The notes: generated from the sequence alone by a model not told the origin. A DNA stretch of 64,000 nucleotides from Streptomyces sp. S3(2020) (GCF_013044505.1 NZ_JABERD010000002.1:97867-161866), one strand, 5' to 3'. Positions 16,143 through 24,817 are shown, counted from the stretch's first letter. Translations and numbers: made by a program.

Positions 16143-17353
16143 CGGTCCTCCTTCACTGTGAGCGGCAATACGGCGAGCACCCGGAAGCCTCCGTCGCGGC
16201 GCGGCCCGGCCTCGATCGTGCCACCCAGGGCCGCGGCCCGCTCCCGCATTCCGGCCAGCCCGTTGCCGCTGCCGCCCGCGTCGGCGCCGGTCGCGGGCCC
16301 GTCGTCGTCGATACGGAGCCGTAGCGTCGTCCTGTCGTCATGAGCGAGGTGCACGCGCGCGTGCCGCGATCCTGAGTGCCGTACGACATTGGTGAGTGCC
16401 TCCTGGACGATACGGAACGCGGCGAGATCCGTACCCGGCGCGAGTTCCGGGGCCCGCCCCTCGATCTCCACGGTCAGTCCCGCGCTCGCCGCCTGCTCCA
16501 CCAGTTCGGGCAGCCGATCGAGCCCGGGGGCCGGTGCGCGGGGCGCGTCCCCGGGGGTGCGCAGGGTGTCGAGGACCTGGCGGACCTCGCCCAGCGCCTC
16601 CTTGCTGGCGGCCTTGATGGTGGTGAGCGCCGTGCGTGCCTGTTCGGGGTCGCTGTCGAGGAGGGCGAGGCCGACGCCGGCCTGCACATTGATCACGGAG
16701 ATGCTGTGCGCGAGGACGTCGTGGAGTTCGCGGGCCATCCGCAGCCGCACCTCGTCGGCCCGTCGCCGTGCCGCCTGCGCCCGCTCGGCCCGTTCCCGGG
16801 CCCACTGCTCACGGCGGGTCCTGGCCAGTTCCGCCAGCGCGACGATGGCGACCCCCCAGGCGGCGACCACGCCCTCCGACCCCCAGGAGGCGGCCTCGTC
16901 CCCGGACGGCGGCAGCCACTGGTAGAGCCAGTGGGCCACCAGCACATGCCCGGTCCAGAGCAGGCCGAGCGCCGTCCAGGCAGCCTTGCGGTGCCCTGCG
17001 GCGATGGCGCTGAAGCAGCCCAGGGCGAACGTCACGAAGACCGGTCCATAGGGGTATCCGGCGCCCAGGTAGAGCATCGTGGCGGCCGCCGTGCCGAACA
17101 CGACGACCACCGGGTGCCGATGGCGCCACAGCAGCAGCCCGGCCGCGACGACGAGCAGCACACGCGCGAAGACGTCGAGGTCCGCCCGCTCGTCCACCTG
17201 CTGCCGCGCCGCGAAGTTCGACCCGGCCAGCACGAACGCCGTGACCAGCACGGTGGAACGCCAGGGCCACCGTGCGGCACGCTCCTGATCACCCCAGCGG
17301 TTCCACCACGGAGGACCGCCCCCGGACACGCCCTGCTCATCCATGTCCGCCAC
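16139..17353 (-). CDS. Sensor histidine kinase (HisKA_3 type)
   Basis: 404 residues. Four to five hydrophobic helices lie between residues 33 and 175. A HisKA_3 dimerisation domain follows, with the phospho-accepting His211 in ARELHDVLAHSISVINVQAG, then an ATPase domain with FRIVQEALTNVVRHS (N box) and GNGLAGMRERAAALGG (G box). There is no large extracellular loop, so it may sense something in or near the membrane. The start may be GTG at 17353 or ATG at 17344. It forms an operon with the downstream response regulator; the DesK/LiaS-like class often responds to envelope stress. Confidence 0.92.
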   Translation of the reverse strand: MADMDEQGVSGGGPPWWNRWGDQERAARWPWRSTVLVTAFVLAGSNFAARQQVDERADLDVFARVLLVVAAGLLLWRHRHPVVVVFGTAAATMLYLGAGYPYGPVFVTFALGCFSAIAAGHRKAAWTALGLLWTGHVLVAHWLYQWLPPSGDEAASWGSEGVVAAWGVAIVALAELARTRREQWARERAERAQAARRRADEVRLRMARELHDVLAHSISVINVQAGVGLALLDSDPEQARTALTTIKAASKEALGEVRQVLDTLRTPGDAPRAPAPGLDRLPELVEQAASAGLTVEIEGRAPELAPGTDLAAFRIVQEALTNVVRHSGSRHARVHLAHDDRTTLRLRIDDDGPATGADAGGSGNGLAGMRERAAALGGTIEAGPRRDGGFRVLAVLPLTVKEDR

Positions 17354-17486
17354 GCTAGACGCCGCCCGCCACCCCGGACGTCAGCCGGGCGAGGACACCA
17401 CGGGTACTCCCCGCGAAGTACGCCGCCCTCCCTGGCCCGCAGCCCCTCGGGCGCCCACCGGTCCGCCCGCCCCGCGAGCCGCCGCC

Positions 17487-18224
17487 TCAGGACCCGGAAC
17501 CGCTGCCCTCGCCTCCGTCGGCGATGTCGGTCGGCTGGGCCACCAGCCCGACCCCGTGGGCGAGTCGGGTCGCGGCCTGCCGGAAGAACGTGTCGCGGTC
17601 CTCGACGACCCGGTTGAACTGTCCGAACAGCTCGAACCCCACCAGCCCGAAGAGCTGGGCCCAGGCCGCGACGAGCGCCGCCACCGACTCCGGCGGCAGG
17701 TCCGGGGCCAGGTCGGCGGCCATCCGCTCGGCTTCGGGGCGCAGTGCGGCGGACAACGAGGGCGTGACGAGGGCGGACCCCTGGTGGGCGTCGCGGACGA
17801 TGCCGATGAAGACGAGCCCGACGCGGGAGGCGGCCGGGACGGTGGTGTCGGGTGCGGTGTAACCCGGCACCGGGGAGCCGTAGATCAGCGCGTACTCGTG
17901 CGGATGCCGAAGCCCCCAGCCGCGTACCGCCTCGCACACCGCGGTCCAGCGCTCGGCCGGCCCGGCGCCGACGGCTTTGTCGTGCGCCGCCTCCGCACTC
18001 TCGCCGATCGAGTTGTAGGCGTCGATGATGAGGTCGGTGAGCAGCTCGTCACGGCTCGGGAAGTAGCGGTAGAGCGCGGACGAGACCATGCCGAGCTCAC
18101 GCGCGACGGCCCGCAGCGAGAGCTTCGCGGCACCGTCGGCGGCGAGCTGTCTGCGCGCCGCGTCCTTGATGGCCGCGGTGACTTCGATCCTGGCCCGGGC
18201 ACGGGCGCCGTGTGCGGTGCTCAT
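17487..18224 (-). CDS. TetR family transcriptional regulator
   Basis: 245 residues from the ATG at 18224. The TetR helix-turn-helix is LSLRAVARELGMVSSALYRYFPSRDELLTDLI, and the C-terminal part resembles the TetR_C_13/WHG type (HPHEYALIYGSPVPGY). It is divergent from a deazaflavin-dependent reductase gene at 18392. The 167-base gap is filled with GAGAGC/GCTCTC half-sites, so this protein most likely represses both genes. The ligand is unknown but is probably a substrate of the reductase. Confidence 0.9.
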   Translation of the reverse strand: MSTAHGARARARIEVTAAIKDAARRQLAADGAAKLSLRAVARELGMVSSALYRYFPSRDELLTDLIIDAYNSIGESAEAAHDKAVGAGPAERWTAVCEAVRGWGLRHPHEYALIYGSPVPGYTAPDTTVPAASRVGLVFIGIVRDAHQGSALVTPSLSAALRPEAERMAADLAPDLPPESVAALVAAWAQLFGLVGFELFGQFNRVVEDRDTFFRQAATRLAHGVGLVAQPTDIADGGEGSGSGS

Positions 18225-18245
18225 GCGGGCCAGTGTCCCACGAAT

Positions 18246-18372
18246 GCAGAGCAGTGCACACAAACGAGAGCAGCGAACAAAAAAGAGAGCGGTGAACAAA
18301 AAAGAGAGCACTGCTCTTGCTTTGGAGCACTGTTCTGGCGCAGACTGAGGGCACAGCGAGAGCACCGCTCTC
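18246..18372. promoter_or_regulatory. Operator array for the TetR/deazaflavin-reductase divergon
   Basis: Two good palindromes are AGAGCA-C-TGCTCT (18305-18317) and GAGAGC-ACC-GCTCTC (18358-18372). A weaker copy, GGAGCACTGTTCT, is at 18324-18336 and a half-site, AGAGCAGTGCAC, at about 18248. The 16-base direct repeat GAACAAAAAAGAGAGC occurs at 18275-18290 and 18294-18309, period 19, giving a locally A-rich stretch. The second palindrome ends 19 bases before the reductase start, where repressor binding would block its transcription. Confidence 0.65.
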
Positions 18373-18391
18373 CCAATCCGATGGGGTCACC

Positions 18392-18841
18392 ATGTCGCAG
18401 CCGTACTACCTCAAGGGCAGCCCGCTCAACGTCCGCTTCAACAGCGTCTTCGGCTGGCTGGCCCGGCACGGCTTCAGCCTGGCGGGGATGGCGGAGATGT
18501 CGGTGCGGGGCCGCAAGAGCGGCAAGATGCAGCGCATCCCGGTCAACCCGCACACGTACGAGGGCGGGCAGTACCTGGTCTCGGCCCGCGGCCACTCCCA
18601 GTGGGTGCGCAACATGCGCGTGGCCGGCGGCGGGGAGCTGCGGGTCGGCCGCAAGGTCCGCGAGTTCACCGCGGTGGAGCTCCCCGACGCGGAGAAGCTC
18701 CCGATCCTGCGGACCTACCTGGAGAAGTGGGGCTGGGAGGTCAACCAGTACTTCCAGGGGGTCACCGCGAAGTCCTCCGACGAGGAGATCGTCGCGTGCG
18801 CCCAGGACCACCCCGTCTTCCGGATCACCGTCAGGAAGTGA
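18392..18841 (+). CDS. Deazaflavin (F420)-dependent nitroreductase-family protein
   Basis: 149 residues from the ATG at 18392. The Ddn/split-beta-barrel family pattern is clear: RGRKSGKMQRIPVNPHTYEGGQYLVSARG, then QWVRNMRVAGGGELRVGRK. These enzymes use reduced F420 to reduce quinones, nitro compounds or polyketide rings. Controlled, by position, by the divergent TetR gene. Its last 11 bases overlap the 3' end of the convergent flavoprotein gene. Confidence 0.88.
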   Translation: MSQPYYLKGSPLNVRFNSVFGWLARHGFSLAGMAEMSVRGRKSGKMQRIPVNPHTYEGGQYLVSARGHSQWVRNMRVAGGGELRVGRKVREFTAVELPDAEKLPILRTYLEKWGWEVNQYFQGVTAKSSDEEIVACAQDHPVFRITVRK

Positions 18842-20069
18842 CCTCGCCGCCGTCGGGTGCCTGCCGACGGTCCAGCGCGGCCAGCGCACGCTGGGCCATG
18901 GGACGGCCGCGGACGAGCTCCCCCAGCGTCGTCGACCCTCGGGTGATCTCCGTGAACGCCCTCCAGGCCGGCCGGAACCCGGTCAGCGCGGCATGGAAGA
19001 GACCGGGGCGGCGCTCGAACGCCATCAGCAGCCGCTTGCCGACACTCATCTCCACGCCCAGCCCCGCCTTGATGGCGAACGCGTAGTTGAGAGCCTGGCG
19101 CCGGGTGTCCACGGCGTCATGCGCCTCGGCGATCCGCACCGCCCACTCCCCCGCGAGCCGCCCCGAACGCAGCGCGAACGAGATGCCCTCGCGCGTCCAC
19201 GGCTCCAGGAGCCCCGCCGCGTCCCCGCACACCAGCACCCGGCCACGGGACAGCGGCGAGTCGTCGGCCCGGCAACGCGTCAAGTGACCGGAGGAGATGC
19301 TCGGTTCGAACCCGGCGAGGCCGAGCCGCCCGATGAACTCCTCCAAGTACCGCTTGGTCGCGGCCCCTTCACCGCGTGCCGAGATCACCCCGACCGTGAG
19401 GGTGTCGCCCTTGGGGAAGACCCAGCCGTAACTGCCGGGCATCGGCCCCCAGTCGATGAGCACCCGCCCCTGCCAGTCCTCGGCGACGGTCTCCGGCACC
19501 GGGATCTCCGCCTCCAGGCCCAGATCCACCTGGTCGAGCTTCACCCCGACATGTGCTCCTATCCGGCTGGCGCTGCCGTCCGCGCCGACGACCGCCCGCG
19601 CGAACACCGTCTCGCCGCCCTGGAGGACCACGGCGACGGTACGCCGGTCCGGCACCGCCGTCCCGTGCTGCTCGACCCGCTGGACGGCGACGCCCGTGCG
19701 CAGCTCGGCGCCGGCCTTCTGGGCGTGCTCGACGAGCTGGTGGTCGAACTCGGGCCGGTTGATCAGCCCGAACAGCATCTGCTTGGAGCGACGCGTCCTG
19801 GTGAAGCGGCCGTTGTGGGAGAAGGTCACCGCGTGCACCCGGTCCCGCAGCGGCAGCTCGAAGCCGGGCGGCAGGGAGTCGCGCGAGGGGCCGATGATGC
19901 CGCCGCCGCACGTCTTGTAGCGGGGCAGCTCCGCCTTCTCCAGCAGCAACACACGGCGGCCCGCCACCGCCGCCGCGTACGCGGCCGAGGCCCCGGCCGG
20001 CCCCGCACCCACCACGACGACGTCCCACACCTGCCGCGCGTCGTCCGCCGAAGAGTTCTCGCTGGTCAC
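18831..20069 (-). CDS. Geranylgeranyl reductase-family FAD-dependent oxidoreductase
   Basis: 412 residues. The N-terminus is a dinucleotide-binding fold (VVVVGAGPAGASAAYAAA), followed by the family signature LPRYKTCGGGIIGPS, and later VLVCGDAAGLLEPWTREGISFALRSG, which binds FAD. Relatives reduce isoprenoid chains, including those of menaquinone or archaeal-type lipids; in actinomycetes several are of unknown substrate. It may work with menaquinone or polyprenol side chains. It is convergent with the deazaflavin reductase and divergent from the M20 peptidase, with 132 bases between starts. Confidence 0.87.
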   Translation of the reverse strand: MTSENSSADDARQVWDVVVVGAGPAGASAAYAAAVAGRRVLLLEKAELPRYKTCGGGIIGPSRDSLPPGFELPLRDRVHAVTFSHNGRFTRTRRSKQMLFGLINRPEFDHQLVEHAQKAGAELRTGVAVQRVEQHGTAVPDRRTVAVVLQGGETVFARAVVGADGSASRIGAHVGVKLDQVDLGLEAEIPVPETVAEDWQGRVLIDWGPMPGSYGWVFPKGDTLTVGVISARGEGAATKRYLEEFIGRLGLAGFEPSISSGHLTRCRADDSPLSRGRVLVCGDAAGLLEPWTREGISFALRSGRLAGEWAVRIAEAHDAVDTRRQALNYAFAIKAGLGVEMSVGKRLLMAFERRPGLFHAALTGFRPAWRAFTEITRGSTTLGELVRGRPMAQRALAALDRRQAPDGGEVTS

Positions 20070-20201
20070 GATGGTCTACTGCTCCGATCAAGCCCGTTGC
20101 CGCACCTGCCTCCCGCATCCTACGACCGTCATCGCCGCAGGCCACTGTGGGAGGATCTCCATACCCACATGTACAACGTCGCACCTACAAGGAGCGTGCC
20201 C

Positions 20202-21557
20202 ATGTCGTCGAATCCGGTCGCCGAGACCGTCGCCTCGCTGATGCCCAGAGCGCGGGCGGAGCTCACCGAACTGGTGGCGTTCAAGTCGGTGGCGGACTTC
20301 GACCAGTTCCCCAGGAGCGAGAGCGAGGGCGCGGCCCGCTGGGTCGCCGACGCGCTCGGCGCCGAGGGCTTCCAGGACGTGGCCCTGCTCGACACCCCGG
20401 ACGGCACCCAGTCGGTCTACGGCTACCTGCCCGGCCCCGACGGTGCGAAGACCGTCCTGCTCTACGCCCACTACGACGTGCAGCCGCCGCTGGACGAGTC
20501 CGCCTGGACCACTCCGCCGTTCGAGCTGACCGAGCGCGACGGCCGCTGGTACGGACGCGGTGCCGCCGACTGCAAGGGCGGCGTGATCATGCACCTGCTC
20601 GCCCTGCGCGCGCTGAAGGCGAACGGCGGCGTGCCCGTGCACGTCAAGGTGATCGCCGAGGGCTCCGAGGAGATGGGCACGGGCGGTCTGGAGCGGTACG
20701 CCGAGCAGCACCCGGACCTCCTGGAGGCCGACACCATCGTCATCGGCGACGCGGGCAACTTCCGGGTCGGTCTGCCGACGGTCACGTCCACCCTGCGCGG
20801 CATGACCATGCTCCGTGTGCAGGTCGACACGCTCCAGGGCAACCTGCACTCGGGCCAGTTCGGCGGTGCGGCCCCGGACGCGCTGGCCGCGCTGATCCGC
20901 GTACTGGACTCGCTGCGCGCCGAGGACGGTTCGACGACGGTCGACGGTCTGGCCCCCGAGACCGGGTGGGACGGCCTTCAGTACGACGAGGAGCAGTTCC
21001 GCGAGGACGCGAAGGTCCTGGACGGCGTCGAGCTGATCGGCTCCGGCACGGTCGCCGACCGCATCTGGGCGCGTCCGGCCGTCACGGTCCTCGGCATCGA
21101 CTGCCCGCCGGTCGTCGGCGCCACCCCGTCCGTGCAGGCGGGCGCCCGCGCCCTGGTCAGCCTGCGGGTGCCGCCGGGTACCGACGCCGCCGAGGCGACC
21201 AAGCTGCTCCAGGCCCACCTGGAGGCGCACACCCCGTGGGGCGCCCGGGTGCGCACCGAGCAGATCGGCCAGGGCCAGCCCTTCAGCGCCGACACGACCA
21301 GCCCGGCGTACGCGGCGATGGCCGACGCCATGTCCGTCGCCTACCCGGGCCAGGAGATGCAGTACGCGGGGCAGGGCGGCTCCATCCCCCTGTGCAACAC
21401 CCTCGCCGCGCTCTACCCGCACGCCGAGATCCTGCTCATCGGCCTGAGCGAGCCCGAGGCCCAGATCCACGCGGTGAACGAGAGCGTGTCCCCGCAGGAG
21501 TTGGAGCGCCTCTCGGTCGCGGAGGCGCTGTTCCTGCGCAACTACGCGGCGGGCTGA
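20202..21557 (+). CDS. M20 family dipeptidase
   Basis: 451 residues from the ATG at 20202, which has AAGGAG eight bases upstream. Metal ligands and the catalytic acid are visible in LYAHYDVQPP, GRGAADCKGG and AEGSEEMGTGG, and the last ligand His near the C-terminus in AQIHAVNE. This is the M20/CNDP dipeptidase group, which hydrolyses dipeptides or acyl-amino acids in the cytoplasm. No signal peptide. A hairpin follows at 21575-21607. It is not obviously linked to the cyclodipeptide synthase 10 kb away. Confidence 0.92.
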   Translation: MSSNPVAETVASLMPRARAELTELVAFKSVADFDQFPRSESEGAARWVADALGAEGFQDVALLDTPDGTQSVYGYLPGPDGAKTVLLYAHYDVQPPLDESAWTTPPFELTERDGRWYGRGAADCKGGVIMHLLALRALKANGGVPVHVKVIAEGSEEMGTGGLERYAEQHPDLLEADTIVIGDAGNFRVGLPTVTSTLRGMTMLRVQVDTLQGNLHSGQFGGAAPDALAALIRVLDSLRAEDGSTTVDGLAPETGWDGLQYDEEQFREDAKVLDGVELIGSGTVADRIWARPAVTVLGIDCPPVVGATPSVQAGARALVSLRVPPGTDAAEATKLLQAHLEAHTPWGARVRTEQIGQGQPFSADTTSPAYAAMADAMSVAYPGQEMQYAGQGGSIPLCNTLAALYPHAEILLIGLSEPEAQIHAVNESVSPQELERLSVAEALFLRNYAAG

Positions 21558-21574
21558 CCGACTTCGCCGTCACC

Positions 21575-21607
21575 GGAAGGCCCTCGTCCACGGACGGGGG
21601 CCTTTCC
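21575..21607. terminator. Hairpin after the M20 peptidase
   Basis: GGAAGGCCC pairs with GGGCCTTTCC (one bulge) around an inner CGTCC/GGACG stem, 17 bases after the stop. Confidence 0.6.
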
Positions 21608-21680
21608 ACGGTCGTCCGTCGCCCGGCGGCGCCGCGGAAATCGGCGGACAACCACGCGCTGTCCGGCCGAGGATGACTCC

Positions 21681-22742
21681 ATGTCCCGCACCGATCGCCG
21701 CACCGCCCATGCCGACATCGCCGCGTCCCTATCGCTCCTCAGCAACACCGGGCTCATGGAACTGGTGGAGTCGGGTTCGCCGCTCGGCACGGGAATCGGC
21801 GGACGTGCGGCGCTCGTCGAGGTGGACGGCAGACGGGTCTTCGTGAAGCGGGTACCGCTCACCGACCTCGAACTGCGGCCGGAGAACGTCCGGTCCACGG
21901 AGAACCTCTTCCAGGTGCCGCCGCACTTCCACTACGGCATCGGCAGCCCGGGCCTGGGTACCTGGCGGGAACTGGCCGTACACACCATGACCACCGACTG
22001 GGTACTGGCCGGCCACTTCCCGGGCTTCCCCCTGATGCACCACTGGCGGGTCCTGCCCGACACCCCGCGGCCCCTGCCCATCGAACTCGCGGACGTGGAA
22101 CGGGCGGTGGCCTACTGGGGCGGCAGCCCCGCGGTGCGCGAACGCATCGAGTCGCTGCGCACGGCGTCCGCGAGCCTGGCGCTGTTCCTGGAGTACGTCC
22201 CGCACACCCTCCACGACTGGTTGGAGGCCCGGCTGCGCACGGACGACGCCGATGCCGCGTGCGTGTCGGTGGAACGGCAGCTCCGCGCACTCACCGGTTT
22301 CCTCGGCAGCCGTGGACTCGTCCACTTCGACGCCCACTTCCAGAACATCCTCACCGACGGCCACCGGCTCCACCTCGCCGACTACGGCCTCTCCCTCTCC
22401 ACCCGCTTCCGCCTCACCCCGCAGGAGCGCGCCTTCTTCGGCCGGCACCGGCACTACGACCGCGACTACACCACCAGACACCTGGTGATCTGGCTCGTCA
22501 CCGCCCTCTACGGGCATCGCGGGCAGGAGCGGGACGACTTCATCCGCGCGTGCGCCGACGGCGCGCGGCCCGGGGGCGGGATCCCGCGGGCCGCGGCCGA
22601 CATCATCACCCGCTACGCCCGGCCGACAGCCGTCATGAACGACTTCGCCCGTCGGCTGTCCGAGGAGAGCAGGCTGACCCCCTATCCGGACGAGGAGCTG
22701 AACGCCGCCGCTCAGGCCGTCGGAACGCCCGCCTCCAGATAG
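21681..22742 (+). CDS. Protein kinase-fold protein, substrate unknown
   Basis: 353 residues. The fold is kinase/aminoglycoside phosphotransferase-like: a glycine-rich GTGIGGRAAL near residue 37, a lysine strand RVFVKRVPL, the catalytic loop LVHFDAHFQNIL and the metal-binding LADYGLSLS. The catalytic loop reads HFDAHFQN rather than the HRDxKPxN of Ser/Thr kinases, closer to the APH/choline-kinase style HxDxxxxN. The C-terminus is extra and helical. It probably phosphorylates a small molecule or a protein. It converges with the AAA-Nudix gene with a 31-base overlap. Confidence 0.75.
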   Translation: MSRTDRRTAHADIAASLSLLSNTGLMELVESGSPLGTGIGGRAALVEVDGRRVFVKRVPLTDLELRPENVRSTENLFQVPPHFHYGIGSPGLGTWRELAVHTMTTDWVLAGHFPGFPLMHHWRVLPDTPRPLPIELADVERAVAYWGGSPAVRERIESLRTASASLALFLEYVPHTLHDWLEARLRTDDADAACVSVERQLRALTGFLGSRGLVHFDAHFQNILTDGHRLHLADYGLSLSTRFRLTPQERAFFGRHRHYDRDYTTRHLVIWLVTALYGHRGQERDDFIRACADGARPGGGIPRAAADIITRYARPTAVMNDFARRLSEESRLTPYPDEELNAAAQAVGTPASR

Positions 22743-23752
22743 AGCGCCGCCCCGCGTTCCCGGGCCCGCAGCGCCCACCGCAGCCGCTCGTAGCGGACGG
22801 GCGGCAGCAGGTCGGCGGCCTCCTGCTCGGTGACGAAGCGCCAGTCCCGCAGTTCGGGCCCGGGCAGCAGCACCCGGCCCGCCTGTGCGGAGTCGAGACG
22901 GCCGCCGTCGAAGAGGAGGCGCAGACCGCCGTAGCCGGGCGGCCGGGGCTGCTCCCAGTCGACGACGAGGAGCCGCGGTACGTCCTCCAGCCGTATCCCG
23001 GTCTCCTCGGCGACCTCGCGGATACCGGCCCGCGCGGGCGCCTCACCGGGTTCGACGACGCCGCCGGGGAACTCCCAGCCGGCCTTGTAGGTGGGGTCGA
23101 CGAGCAGCACCCGGTCCTGCTCGTCGAAGAGGAGGACTCCGGCGGCGAGGGTCTCGGCGGTCGGTTCGGGGGTCTGCACGATGTCGCAGACGGGTACGGC
23201 ACCGGATCCGACCGCCTCCACGATGCGGACGGCCGTCTCGTACGGGGTGCGGGCTCCGTTGTCGACGGGGTGGGCGTCGGTGGTCAGCCAGGAGGCGAGG
23301 GCGGTGCGGTACGGCTCGATGTGGTCGTACGACCACTGCCGTATCCGTATGTCGCCGTCGGGCAGGTCCGGCGGGATCTCCCGCCCGGCCATCCGCTCCC
23401 GCAGGATCGTTTCGGCCGGGGCGAGAAGGACGTGCCGGACCGTGATCCGGCGAGCGGCGAGGCCGCCGAAGATCTCATCGCGGTACTCCTGGCGCAGCAG
23501 GGTCATGGGGACCACGAGGGTCCCGCCGAGCTCGGCCAGCATGGCGGCGGCCGTGTCGATCACAAGACGTCGCCAGATCGGCAGGTCCTGGAAGTCACCG
23601 ACCTCGGCGAGGTGCTTGGGCGGGAGCAGGTGCGTCAGCGCTCCGCCGATGACCTCGGGGTCGAAGAGCGTGCTGTTCGGGATCAGTTCGATCAGTTCTC
23701 GTGCGGTGGTGGTCTTCCCCGCACCGAACGCACCGTTGATCCAGACGATCAC
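22712..23752 (-). CDS. AAA (P-loop kinase)-Nudix hydrolase fusion protein
   Basis: 346 residues from the GTG at 23752, preceded by AGAGGGGGAACC. Residues 1-185 are a P-loop kinase-like domain with Walker A GAFGAGKT (7-14) and a Walker B-like VVPMTLL strand. This resembles the small AAA_33/zeta-like kinases. Residues 200-346 are a Nudix domain with a complete Nudix box from Gly231 to Ile253 (catalytic REVAEE at 245-250). The fusion suggests that one protein both phosphorylates and hydrolyses nucleotide-type substrates, perhaps in nucleotide or cofactor clean-up. Substrates are not readable. Confidence 0.85.
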   Translation of the reverse strand: MIVWINGAFGAGKTTTARELIELIPNSTLFDPEVIGGALTHLLPPKHLAEVGDFQDLPIWRRLVIDTAAAMLAELGGTLVVPMTLLRQEYRDEIFGGLAARRITVRHVLLAPAETILRERMAGREIPPDLPDGDIRIRQWSYDHIEPYRTALASWLTTDAHPVDNGARTPYETAVRIVEAVGSGAVPVCDIVQTPEPTAETLAAGVLLFDEQDRVLLVDPTYKAGWEFPGGVVEPGEAPARAGIREVAEETGIRLEDVPRLLVVDWEQPRPPGYGGLRLLFDGGRLDSAQAGRVLLPGPELRDWRFVTEQEAADLLPPVRYERLRWALRARERGAALYLEAGVPTA

Positions 23753-23837
23753 GGTTCCCCCTCTTCTGTTGGCCCCCTGAGGCTTGCCCGCTTCACCCTG
23801 CCACGGAAACCAGCCCCAGTTGAGGGGGCGCATACGA

Positions 23838-23876
23838 CGGCGCCGGCGCCCCCTGACGCGAGGGGCGCCGGCGCCG
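23838..23876. terminator. Hairpin terminator, minus strand
   Basis: Perfect 15-base arms (CGGCGCCGGCGCCCC and complement) with a 9-base loop, 14 bases after the stop of the small exported protein at 23891. It also insulates the AAA-Nudix gene. Confidence 0.7.
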
Positions 23877-23890
23877 TGCTCCGGTCGGCC

Positions 23891-24082
23891 TCAGCCGTTC
23901 TGCCCGAGGGCGGTGTCGTCGACGGAGAGGCTCTCGCTGGCGATCGTGTCGCCGAGCGTGCTGACGGTCTTGTCCACGTCGAGGTCGGGCAGGTCGTCCC
24001 CGAGCGCGTGCGAGGGGGTGACCGCGGCGACGACGAAACCGGTGGCCATGGTGGCGATGGCGAGCATGGTGCGCTTCTTCAT
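23891..24082 (-). CDS. Small exported peptide, unknown function
   Basis: 63 residues. It has a clear signal peptide (MKKRTMLAIATMATGFVVAA, cleavage near SHA-LG), leaving an acidic mature peptide of about 37 residues (DDLPDLDVDKTVSTLGD). It has no cysteine, so it is not a disulfide toxin, and no chaplin or rodlin pattern. The start has no strong ribosome site. A strong hairpin follows the gene, which supports it being a real unit. Function unknown. Confidence 0.65.
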   Translation of the reverse strand: MKKRTMLAIATMATGFVVAAVTPSHALGDDLPDLDVDKTVSTLGDTIASESLSVDDTALGQNG

Positions 24083-24150
24083 GCCCGGATCAACGGCGCG
24101 GGCGGGCGGGAGTCACGGGAACGTCGACGAAAGCGGCCGGCGGGAGTACG

Positions 24151-24197
24151 CGGGTGCCCGGACCCGGCACGCGGCGGCGGCTGGGCCCGGGCACCCG
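24151..24197. terminator. Hairpin after the HEAT-repeat gene
   Basis: CGGGTGCCCGG and CCGGGCACCCG form perfect 11-base arms around a 25-base loop, 14 bases downstream of the HEAT gene stop on the minus strand. Confidence 0.5.
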
Positions 24198-24211
24198 GGG
24201 ACGAGCGGATC

Positions 24212-24808
24212 TCACTCCTCGCCGGGCATCTTCCCCGGCTTCGGCTCGATGCCGGAGTCCCCCATGCGCCGGTCGGCGCCCGGACCCTCGCCGGGCATCA
24301 GCCCGGTCGTGGCGCCCTCGCCGGGCATCAGACCGCTGTCGGCCCGCTCTCCGGGCATCGTCCCCAGCGGCTGCTCGCCGTTCGGCACCGGCTCGGCCGG
24401 CACCGCCTGCGCAGCGAGGGAGGCCTGCTGGATACGGTCGGCCAGCTCCGTCGGCGGGTCCGCGGGCACAGCCGCCAGAGCCACCTTGCGCACGCCGGGA
24501 TCGTCGTCGGCCACCAGGTCGGAGAGAACCGCGGCGGCGGACTCCGGGGGCAGACTGGCCGCGGCACTGGCCGCCGCGACGCGCAGCGTCGGGTCCTCGC
24601 TCCGGGCGGCCGTGGTCACCACGTCCTGCCCGGTGTCGCCCGCCAGCTGCCCGGCCGCGTAGGCCGCCTTGGCCGCGAGCAGCGGATCGTCGCCCGCGAC
24701 CAGCCTGCGCAGATGGGGCAGGCTGTCGGTGCCCAGCCGGGCGGCAGCCGCGTAGTCCGGCTCCTCGGGATCGAGGACCTTGCGCACATCACGCATCGAT
24801 ACGCTCAC
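24212..24808 (-). CDS. HEAT-repeat protein with MPGE-repeat tail
   Basis: 198 residues from a GTG at 24808. The AGGAGG ribosome site overlaps the TAG stop of the preceding metalloprotease gene, so the two are translationally coupled. Residues of about 10-130 are paired amphipathic helices of the HEAT type (LLAAKAAYAAGQLAGDTG, DPTLRVAAASAAASLPP, DPGVRKVALAAVPADPP). The last 60 residues are a disordered Pro/Gly tail with four MPGE motifs (TMPGER, LMPGEG, LMPGEG, KMPGEE). No signal peptide. HEAT solenoids bind proteins, so the likely partner is the co-translated protease; inhibitor, chaperone or scaffold are all possible. Confidence 0.8.
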   Translation of the reverse strand: MSVSMRDVRKVLDPEEPDYAAAARLGTDSLPHLRRLVAGDDPLLAAKAAYAAGQLAGDTGQDVVTTAARSEDPTLRVAAASAAASLPPESAAAVLSDLVADDDPGVRKVALAAVPADPPTELADRIQQASLAAQAVPAEPVPNGEQPLGTMPGERADSGLMPGEGATTGLMPGEGPGADRRMGDSGIEPKPGKMPGEE

Positions 24809-24817
24809 CGAAGCCTC

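Noticed and set aside
17343..21557. A 1404-codon open frame on the plus strand
   Set aside because: Only its last 451 codons (from 20202) match a protein family; the rest is antisense or out of frame to the TetR, deazaflavin reductase and flavoprotein genes. Long open shadows are expected at this G+C.
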